Positions 1 through 5,192 of a stretch of 7,347 bases of DNA are shown here, in pieces. The position numbers and the translations under genes were made by a program. Each line of letters begins with the position of its first letter. Positions within the stretch are counted from its first letter, which is position 1. Below the pieces are notes generated by a model. It searched no databases. It saw nothing but the letters and a program-made list of their open reading frames with translations, and was not told the origin of the DNA. The stretch comes from an uncultured Holophagaceae bacterium (GTDB lineage Bacteria > Acidobacteriota > Holophagae > Holophagales > Holophagaceae): contig CAIRAS010000170.1 in the NCBI GenBank assembly GCA_903876615.1, positions 1 to 7,347 on the forward strand. The letters are read 5' to 3'.

Positions 1-628
1 CGTTGAAGCGCGGGTGGGCCAGCCAGATCAGGCTCTGGCCCAGGGTGACGTCCTGGGTGTTGGCCTTCTCGCCGAGGGTGTTCTTGGCCTTCGGGGTGTG
101 CGTCATGCCCACGTTGGTGTGAGCCACGAAGGTCTCGCTCAGCACCAGGCTCATGGGCAGCATCACCTGCACGCCCGTGGCGCCCCGGCCGTAGCCCTTC
201 TTCTCGTCGCCGGTGGGCAGCAACACCGACAGCCGCGGCGAGATGGCCACCTTGGCGTCGCCGTCCCCGAGCAGCTGGTAGCGGTAGTTCAGAGCCACGT
301 CCCCGAAGGCCTGCTTGCCGTCGAGCGAGGCCCCGAACCGCTGCCAAGGCAGGGTGAAGCTTAGCTGGTGGGTGATGCCGCCCACAGGCCATTCCTGGGT
401 GAAGGTATAGATCCAGTCCTTGGACTCCTGGTAGCGGGTGAAGGTGCTGATGTGCTGGACGACCCCGGTCTCCTGGTTGTAGGCCTCCTCGACGAGGAAG
501 GAGTTGTCCTGGATGGGACCCTCCTTCTTCTCGGCGGCCTTTTCCTGGGCACTCAGGGAGGCGGCCAGGAGCAGGGCGGGAAGGGCGAGGAGGGATCGCT
601 TCAGCATAGAATTGATACTGAATCTCAT
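1..628 (-). CDS. Exported outer-membrane beta-barrel protein, Phenol_MetA_deg / transporter-like (3' end outside window)
   Basis: An open reading frame of 209 codons runs from 628 to the left edge without a stop, so the C-terminus is missing. The first 27 residues are a signal peptide (basic stretch near LKRS, hydrophobic LLALPALLLAA, probable cleavage after SLSA at residue 27). The mature part has alternating polar/hydrophobic strands (DWIYTFTQEW near 71-80; VALNYRYQLL near 111-120). Around 131-155 the pattern PRLSVLLPTGD followed by GYGRGATGVQV matches my memory of the 'MetA-pathway of phenol degradation' barrel family, usually close to 300 residues. Its substrate is unknown. I chose ATG 626-628 because GGAG lies 5 nt upstream, the spacing seen at all three peptidase genes. 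The in-frame ATG at 605-607 has no such site. It is transcribed divergently from the peptidases. The reading frame and secretion are certain; the family is recognised by motif only. Confidence 0.72.
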   Translation of the reverse strand, partial: MRFSINSMLKRSLLALPALLLAASLSAQEKAAEKKEGPIQDNSFLVEEAYNQETGVVQHISTFTRYQESKDWIYTFTQEWPVGGITHQLSFTLPWQRFGASLDGKQAFGDVALNYRYQLLGDGDAKVAISPRLSVLLPTGDEKKGYGRGATGVQVMLPMSLVLSETFVAHTNVGMTHTPKAKNTLGEKANTQDVTLGQSLIWLAHPRFN

Positions 629-633
629 TTGGG

Positions 634-637
634 CTCC
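634..637 (-). promoter_or_regulatory. Ribosome-binding site deciding the start of the minus-strand gene
   Basis: On the minus strand GGAG (plus-strand CTCC) is followed by CCCAA and ATG. The 5-nt spacing equals that of GGAG to ATG at 816, 3004 and 5193. It supports starting seven codons upstream of the ATG at 605-607. Confidence 0.6.
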
Positions 638-658
638 ATTCAAGGGGCCAGTTCCAGA

Positions 659-674
659 GGTGACCCTCGTCACC
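659..674. promoter_or_regulatory. Perfect inverted repeat, possible operator
   Basis: GGTGAC-CCTC-GTCACC is a perfect 6-bp dyad with a 4-nt centre, 31-46 bp upstream of the minus-strand start codon. That position fits an operator in the promoter or leader of the barrel gene. A small RNA hairpin in the leader is also possible. No T-run follows on either strand, so it is not a terminator. The dyad is visible; the role is inferred. Confidence 0.4.
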
Positions 675-767
675 GGGCGGGATGCTGGCTTCACCGTTTA
701 TCGAACGATGGCGGCAAGGCTTGATTCCAGAACATTCTCGCCAAGAAAGAACCGATCATGCCGAATT

Positions 768-773
768 TATACT
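768..773 (+). promoter_or_regulatory. Candidate -10 box for the first S46 gene
   Basis: TATACT matches the sigma-70 consensus TATAAT at 5 of 6 positions and lies in the most AT-rich stretch of the spacer. It predicts a transcript start near 780 and a leader of roughly 36 nt before the ATG at 816. No good -35 hexamer is found 16-18 nt upstream, so the promoter would be weak, activator-dependent or used by another sigma factor. Confidence 0.3.
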
Positions 774-806
774 TAGTGATACGATGTTTCGTCGTTCCGA
801 CCTTGT

Positions 807-810
807 GGAG
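807..810 (+). promoter_or_regulatory. Ribosome-binding site of S46 peptidase 1
   Basis: GGAG followed by TCCCC and ATG (816). The 5-nt spacing is shared with the other genes of the window and fixes the start. Confidence 0.6.
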
Positions 811-815
811 TCCCC

Positions 816-2897
816 ATGAACACCCGCTTGCTCACCCTGTCACTCCTCACCCTGGCCTTGGCCGGAACCTCCCTCCGGGCCGAAGAGGGGATGTGGACGT
901 TTGAGAACCTGCCCACCAAGAAGATCCAGGCGGCCTATAACTGGGCGCCGGACCAGGCCTGGCTCGATCATGTCCGCCTCTCCTCCCTGCGCTTCCCCGG
1001 GGGCTCCGGCTCCTTCGTGAGCAAGGATGGCCTAGTGCTCACCAACCACCATGTGGGCCGCAGCTGGATCCAGCGCGTGAGCAGCAAGGAGCAGGACCTC
1101 GTGAAGAACGGCTTTGCCGCTGCCGCCCGCGAGCAGGAGATCAAGGTACCGGGCCTCGAGCTGATGACGCTCATGGCCATGGAGGACATCACCGCCCGCC
1201 TCAACGCGGCCATCAAGCCCGGCACGCCCGACAAGGCGGCTCTGAAGCTGCGCGAGACCGAGATCGAGAAGCTCAAGAAGGCCATGCAGGAGAAGAGCGG
1301 CCTCACCTGCGAGCACGTCACCCTCTACCAGGGGGGCGAGCACTGGATCTACAGCTACAAGAAGCACACGGACGTGCGCCTGGTCTTCGCCCCCGAGCAG
1401 CAGATCGCCTTCTTCGGCGGCGACCCCGACAACTTCACCTTTCCCCGCCATAACCTGGACTTCTCGGTCTTCCGCGTCTATGAAAACGGCAAGCCCTACC
1501 AGCCCAAGGACTTCCTCAAGTGGACCCAGGGCGGGATCAAGGCCGGGGAGCTGACTTTCGTGACGGGTCACCCGGGCCGCACCAGCCGCCAGGACACCCT
1601 GGCCCAGATGATCTACTCCCGCGACTTCGCGATCCCCATGCGCCTGAAGGCCATGGAGCGGCGCAAGGAGGCAATGGTGGCCTACGCCAGGACCTCTGCC
1701 GAGGCCTCCCGCCAGTCCAATACCCAGATCTTCAGCATCGAGAACGGAATCAAGGCCATTACGGGCCAGTGGTCGGGACTCAAGGACAAGGAGGCCATGG
1801 CCCGCATCGAGGCCGCCGAGAAGGAGCTGCGCGCCAAGGTGGCCAAGGATCCCAAGCTGGCTGCCTCCACCGGCGACAGCTGGACGAAGATCGAGCAGGC
1901 CACCACGGTGGCCAAGGGCATGGCGAAGGAGAGCCTGAATGTGGGCACGGCCAATTCCACCCTGCTGGGCTATGCCATGTCCCTGGTGCGCATCGCCGAT
2001 GAAGAGGCACTGCCGAGCGAGAAGCGTCTGCCCGAGTACAGCGACGCCAACCTAAGAACCGCCAAGGCCCGCCTCGGTGTCCCCGCGCCCTACTATAAGG
2101 AACAGGAGCTGTTCCTGTTCTCCAAGGGGCTGGAAGAGGCCGCCAAGGAGCTGGGCCCACAGCACCCCTACGTGAAGGCCATGCTGGGTGGCAAGGCTGC
2201 CGCTGAGGTGGCCAAGGCCGCCGTGGAAGGTTCGAAGCTCAGCGACCCCGAGGCCCGCAAGGCCCTGCTGGCCGGCGGCAAGAAGGGCATCGCCGAGAGC
2301 CAGGACCCCATGATCCTGCTGGCCAAGAAGCTGGATCCCCTGACCCGGGTCCTGCGCAAGAAGCAGGAGGACCAGGTGACGAGCATCATCACCGAGCACG
2401 GCACCCGCATCGCCAAGGCCCGCTTCGCCGCCTACGGCAAGAACACCTATCCCGACGCCACCTTCACCCTGCGCCTGTCCTATGGCGCCGTGGCGGAGTA
2501 CAAGGCCAACGGCACGCTGCTGCAGCCCTTCACCACCTTCGGCGGCCTCTTCGACCGCTACGACGGCTGGGGCGGCAACGCGGCCAAGGCTCACGACGGC
2601 GCCTGGACCCTGCCTCAGCGCTGGCTCGACAAGCGCGGCGCCCTGGATCCCTCCGTGCCCTTCAACTTCGCCCACAAGGTGGACATCATCGGTGGCAACT
2701 CCGGCTCGCCGGTCATCGACCGGAAGGGCGAGTTGGTCGGCCTCATCTTCGACGGCAACATCGAGAGCCTGCCCGGCAACTACTTCTACGACGAGGCCGT
2801 GAACCGCGGCGTCTCCGTGGACGCCCGCGCCATCACCCACGCCCTCGACAAGGTCTACGGCGCCACCGCGTTGGTCGCCGAGCTGACCAAGAAGTAG
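816..2897 (+). CDS. S46 family serine dipeptidyl-peptidase, copy 1 (DPP7-like, Gly at the S1 position)
   Basis: A complete 693-residue exported peptidase; S46 enzymes are usually about 700-720 residues. The signal peptide is residues 1-22, cleaved after LRA, leaving the S46-type N-terminus EEGMWTF. The catalytic barrel halves are roughly 23-265 and 550-693, with a helical domain between. Triad: His79 in TNHHV, Asp215 in PRHNLDF, Ser629 in GGNSGSP. Asn310 (in IENGIK) and Asp646 match the residues that bind the substrate amino group in DAP BII. Phe645 and Gly647 occupy the places of DPP11 Phe671 and Arg673; Gly is the DPP7 state, which favours hydrophobic P1. It should release dipeptides from the N-termini of peptides in the periplasm. 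Oddities: it lacks the Cys pair equivalent to chymotrypsin 42-58, its only cysteine appears to be Cys165, and Phe207 replaces the family Trp. Its signal peptide differs from those of copies 2 and 3. Family certain; exact specificity inferred. Confidence 0.96.
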   Translation: MNTRLLTLSLLTLALAGTSLRAEEGMWTFENLPTKKIQAAYNWAPDQAWLDHVRLSSLRFPGGSGSFVSKDGLVLTNHHVGRSWIQRVSSKEQDLVKNGFAAAAREQEIKVPGLELMTLMAMEDITARLNAAIKPGTPDKAALKLRETEIEKLKKAMQEKSGLTCEHVTLYQGGEHWIYSYKKHTDVRLVFAPEQQIAFFGGDPDNFTFPRHNLDFSVFRVYENGKPYQPKDFLKWTQGGIKAGELTFVTGHPGRTSRQDTLAQMIYSRDFAIPMRLKAMERRKEAMVAYARTSAEASRQSNTQIFSIENGIKAITGQWSGLKDKEAMARIEAAEKELRAKVAKDPKLAASTGDSWTKIEQATTVAKGMAKESLNVGTANSTLLGYAMSLVRIADEEALPSEKRLPEYSDANLRTAKARLGVPAPYYKEQELFLFSKGLEEAAKELGPQHPYVKAMLGGKAAAEVAKAAVEGSKLSDPEARKALLAGGKKGIAESQDPMILLAKKLDPLTRVLRKKQEDQVTSIITEHGTRIAKARFAAYGKNTYPDATFTLRLSYGAVAEYKANGTLLQPFTTFGGLFDRYDGWGGNAAKAHDGAWTLPQRWLDKRGALDPSVPFNFAHKVDIIGGNSGSPVIDRKGELVGLIFDGNIESLPGNYFYDEAVNRGVSVDARAITHALDKVYGATALVAELTKK

Positions 2898-2899
2898 AG

Positions 2900-2983
2900 C
2901 GGCACTGATAGATCCACAGATTTCACAGATTGCACAGATTGGATCCGTCGAAGAATCTGTGCAATCTGTGGAATCTGTGGATT
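2900..2983. repeat. Intergenic repeat, copy A (direct copy of 5091-5174)
   Basis: The first 23 bases (2900-2922) are identical to 5091-5113. Homology extends back into the 3' end of the upstream gene: 2874-2922 versus 5065-5113 differ at only 3 of 49 positions. The element is then palindromic, with three 9-bp units per arm. It is this window's clearest sign that the peptidase genes arose by duplication together with their spacer. Confidence 0.8.
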
Positions 2984-2994
2984 CAATTTTTTTT
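2911..2994 (+). terminator. Long 9-bp-unit hairpin followed by T8, terminator/attenuator-like
   Basis: Arms 2911-2940 and 2954-2983 pair over 30 positions (28 Watson-Crick, 2 G-U) around a 13-nt loop that begins GGATCCG. Four nucleotides later comes a run of eight T (2987-2994), which abuts the GGAG of copy 2. Each arm is three 9-bp units (left arm CCACAGATT, TCACAGATT, GCACAGATT). A 30-bp stem is much longer than a usual intrinsic terminator, so the element is probably a dispersed palindromic repeat that now acts, or can act, as a terminator or attenuator between copies 1 and 2. The structure is visible; the function is inferred. Confidence 0.6.
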
Positions 2995-2998
2995 GGAG
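2995..2998 (+). promoter_or_regulatory. Ribosome-binding site of S46 peptidase 2
   Basis: GGAG, then TTGCC, then ATG at 3004. The open frame extends upstream to a GTG at 2959, but that extension is translated repeat sequence (2954-2983). The site and the signal peptide put the true start at 3004. Confidence 0.65.
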
Positions 2999-3003
2999 TT
3001 GCC

Positions 3004-5088
3004 ATGCGCCGCCTCTCGGCTCTTGTCTTCCTGCTTGCCCTGCCGGTGCTTCGCGCCGAGGAGGGCATGTGGACCTTCGACAACCTGCCGCTCAAGCAGC
3101 TGAAGGCGAAGTACGCCTTCGAGCCGAGCCGGGACTGGCTCGAGCACGTGCGGCTCTCGACCCTCACCCTGGGCGGCTGCACCGGCTCCTTCGTGAGTGC
3201 AGACGGGCTGGTCCTCACGAACCACCACTGCACTCGGGGCTCCATCCAGCGCCTCTCCACCAAGGAGCGGGACCTGGTGAAGAACGGCTTCGTGGCCCTG
3301 GACCGGAGCCAGGAGATCAAGATTCCCGGTCAGACCTACCGCACCCTGATGGCCATGGAGAACATCACCGAGCGCCTGGCCAAGGCCCTCACGCCGGGGC
3401 TCAGCGAGAAGGCCGCGGCGGACGCCCGGGCCAAGGAACTGGACGCCATCAAGGCCGAACAGGAGAAGAAGAGCGGCCTCACCTGCGACATCGTGAACCT
3501 CTATCAGGGCGGCGAGACCTGGGTGTACAGCTTCAAGGTCTTCAAGGATGTGCGCCTGGTGGCCGCGCCCGAGATGGCCGTGGCGGGCTTCGGCGGTGAC
3601 TACGACAACTTCACCTATCCCCGGCATGACCTGGACTTCACCCTGGTCCGGGTCTACGAGAACGACCAGCCCTACCACCCCTCCCACCACCTGACCTGGA
3701 GCACCGAGGGGCTGCAGACCGGCGACCTCACCTTTGTGGTGGGTCACCCGGGCCGCACCAGCCGGCTCCAGACCTTCGCCCAGATGAAGTACGACCGGGA
3801 CCTCGGCATCCCCACGGGGCTGAAGTCCTCGGAGCGCCTACGGGGCATCCTGGAGGAGTACGGCAAGCGCAGCCCCGAGCACGCCCGCCAGGTCCAGACC
3901 GCAATTCTTGGCGTCAACAACGGCACCAAGGCCAATGAGGGCGCCCTGGCCGGCCTGAAGGACGCCGAGGCCATGAAGCGCATCGAGGACACTGAGAAGG
4001 CCCTGCGCGCAGCGGTGGCCAAAGATCCCAAGCTGGAGGCCAGCGCCGGCAAGAGCTGGGCCCGCATCGAGCAGGCCCTGAAGCTGCAGACGGGCTTCCT
4101 CACCGAGGCCCAGTACGTCGGCAATGCCCGCTCCACCACCCTGGGCCAGGCCCTGGCTCTGGTGCGGCTCGCCGAGCAGCTGGAGCTGCCCGCGGAGAAG
4201 CGGCTGACCGAATACCGGTCCGAGGGTGGCCTGAGGACCCTGAAGACCCGGCTCTCGGGCCCCGCCACCGGCATGATGGGCCTCTCCTTCACCCGGGAGC
4301 AGGAGACTCTGATGTTCACCCGGGGCCTCGAGGATGCGGCCAAGGCCCTCGGCCCCAAGCACCCCTACGTGCTGGCCGCGCTGGGCGGGAAGCCGCCTGA
4401 GGCGGTGGCCAAGGCCGCCCTGGAAGGCACGAAGCTTGGGGAACCCGGCGTGCGCAAGGCCCTGGTGGAGGGCGGGCGCAAGGCCGTGGCCGAGAGCACC
4501 GATCCCATGATCCTGCTGGCCCGGAAGCTGGAACCCAGCCTGCTCGGCCTGCGCAAGAAGCAGGACGAGGTGCGCGCCATCGTGGAGGAACACGCCCCCC
4601 GCATCGCCAAGGCGCGGTTCGCGGTCTACGGGAAGGCCCTGCCGCCGGACGCCACGAGCAGCCTGCGCATCACCTACGGCGCCGTCGCCACCTATCCGGC
4701 CAACGGCACCCTCCAGCAGCCCTTCACCACCTACCTGGGCCTCTACGACCGCCACCTGGGCTGGGGTGGGAACCAGGCCAAGGACTTCACTGACTGGAAC
4801 CTGCCCCAGCGCTGGCTGGACCGCATGGGCAAGCTGGACCTCAGGACCCCGCTGAACTTCTCCCACGCCGTGGACACCACGGGCGGCAACTCCGGCAGCC
4901 CCGTGGTGAACCGCAAGGGCGAGCTCGTGGGCCTCCTCTTCGACGGCAACATCGAAGGCAATGCTGGCCGCTACTTCTACGACGAGAAGGTGAACCGCAG
5001 CGTCTCCGTGGACGCCCGCGCCATCCTCGAGGCCCTGGCCAAGATCTACGACGCGCCCCACCTCGTCGCCGAGCTGACCGGGAAGTAG
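3004..5088 (+). CDS. S46 family serine dipeptidyl-peptidase, copy 2 (DPP7-like, keeps the Cys42-Cys58-type pair)
   Basis: A complete 694-residue exported peptidase. The signal peptide is MRRLSALVFLLALPVLRA (1-18), then EEGMWTF. Triad: His75 in TNHHC, Asp211 in PRHDLDF, Ser630 in GGNSGSP. Asn306 (in NNGTK) and Asp647 should hold the substrate N-terminus. Phe646 and Gly648 form the DPP7-like pocket positions. Cys59 and Cys76 sit exactly where chymotrypsin has Cys42 and Cys58, so a disulfide beside the catalytic His is expected; the sister copies lack both. Phe203 replaces the usual Trp after Asn202. Copy 2 has about six extra residues near 418-429 in the helical domain. It likely cleaves dipeptides with hydrophobic or small P1 residues in the periplasm. 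It is flanked by direct copies of the intergenic repeat and preceded by a terminator-like hairpin, so its expression may be reduced or conditional relative to copy 1. Confidence 0.95.
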   Translation: MRRLSALVFLLALPVLRAEEGMWTFDNLPLKQLKAKYAFEPSRDWLEHVRLSTLTLGGCTGSFVSADGLVLTNHHCTRGSIQRLSTKERDLVKNGFVALDRSQEIKIPGQTYRTLMAMENITERLAKALTPGLSEKAAADARAKELDAIKAEQEKKSGLTCDIVNLYQGGETWVYSFKVFKDVRLVAAPEMAVAGFGGDYDNFTYPRHDLDFTLVRVYENDQPYHPSHHLTWSTEGLQTGDLTFVVGHPGRTSRLQTFAQMKYDRDLGIPTGLKSSERLRGILEEYGKRSPEHARQVQTAILGVNNGTKANEGALAGLKDAEAMKRIEDTEKALRAAVAKDPKLEASAGKSWARIEQALKLQTGFLTEAQYVGNARSTTLGQALALVRLAEQLELPAEKRLTEYRSEGGLRTLKTRLSGPATGMMGLSFTREQETLMFTRGLEDAAKALGPKHPYVLAALGGKPPEAVAKAALEGTKLGEPGVRKALVEGGRKAVAESTDPMILLARKLEPSLLGLRKKQDEVRAIVEEHAPRIAKARFAVYGKALPPDATSSLRITYGAVATYPANGTLQQPFTTYLGLYDRHLGWGGNQAKDFTDWNLPQRWLDRMGKLDLRTPLNFSHAVDTTGGNSGSPVVNRKGELVGLLFDGNIEGNAGRYFYDEKVNRSVSVDARAILEALAKIYDAPHLVAELTGK

Positions 5089-5090
5089 AA

Positions 5091-5174
5091 CGGCACTGAT
5101 AGATCCACAGATTCCACAGATTTCACAGATTGGATCCGATCAATAATCTGTGCAATCTGAGCAATCTGTGGATT
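5091..5174. repeat. Intergenic repeat, copy B (decayed hairpin without T-run)
   Basis: The arms 5102-5131 and 5145-5174 pair with 26 Watson-Crick, 1 G-U and 3 mismatched positions around a 13-nt loop that also begins GGATCCG. The left-arm units read CCACAGATT, CCACAGATT, TCACAGATT, so unit order differs from copy A, as expected from gain and loss of 9-bp units. What follows is CATTATTTC rather than a T-run, so termination is unlikely and copies 2 and 3 can be co-transcribed. The element ends 9 nt before the GGAG of copy 3. Confidence 0.78.
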
Positions 5175-5183
5175 CATTATTTC

Positions 5184-5187
5184 GGAG
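5184..5187 (+). promoter_or_regulatory. Ribosome-binding site of S46 peptidase 3
   Basis: GGAG, then TTTCC, then ATG at 5193. The open frame reaches back to a TTG at 5130, but that part is repeat sequence. The Shine-Dalgarno site and the start of a standard signal peptide favour 5193. Confidence 0.65.
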
Positions 5188-5192
5188 TTTCC

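Larger units (their letters stand above)
629..815. other. Divergent intergenic region
   Basis: This 187-bp spacer separates the divergent barrel gene and first peptidase and must hold promoters for both. Its right part (about 755-795) is clearly more AT-rich than the flanking genes. It contains a strong dyad at 659-674, shorter dyads at 700-709 (ATCG-AA-CGAT) and 729-738 (AGAA-CA-TTCT), and a direct repeat TTCCAGA at 652-658 and 725-731. No coding potential is convincing here. The short dyads could arise by chance. Confidence 0.7.

Noticed and set aside
14..724. Plus-strand open frames of 116 and 118 codons at the left edge
   Set aside because: They are antisense to a minus-strand gene with a proper signal peptide, ribosome-binding site and barrel-like sequence, which explains the region better.
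2911..2983. Resemblance of ATCCACA and TGTGGAT to DnaA boxes, suggesting an origin
   Set aside because: Only the outer units match 7 of 9 bases of TTATCCACA, the inner units do not, and no dnaA, dnaN or AT-rich unwinding region is present.
2959..3003. N-terminal extension of copy 2 starting at GTG 2959
   Set aside because: The extension is translated repeat sequence, would put 15 residues before a normal signal peptide, and the matching repeat before copy 3 is read in a different frame. GGAG at 2995-2998 supports ATG 3004.
3004..3057. Twin-arginine (Tat) signal suggested by MRR at the start of copies 2 and 3
   Set aside because: The pair is followed by LSAL, without the S/T-RR-x-F-L-K pattern, and the segment fits an ordinary short Sec signal peptide.
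2052..3320. Minus-strand open frame of 422 codons spanning copies 1 and 2 and their spacer
   Set aside because: It translates the palindromic repeat and the antisense of two clear S46 genes; its product is low-complexity with no motif.
2911..5174. Short regular repeats as a possible CRISPR array
   Set aside because: Units are 9 bp and contiguous, arranged as a palindrome without spacers, and no cas gene is present.
5130..5192. N-terminal extension of copy 3 starting at TTG 5130
   Set aside because: The 21 extra residues are encoded by the hairpin repeat; GGAG at 5184-5187 and the signal peptide support ATG 5193.
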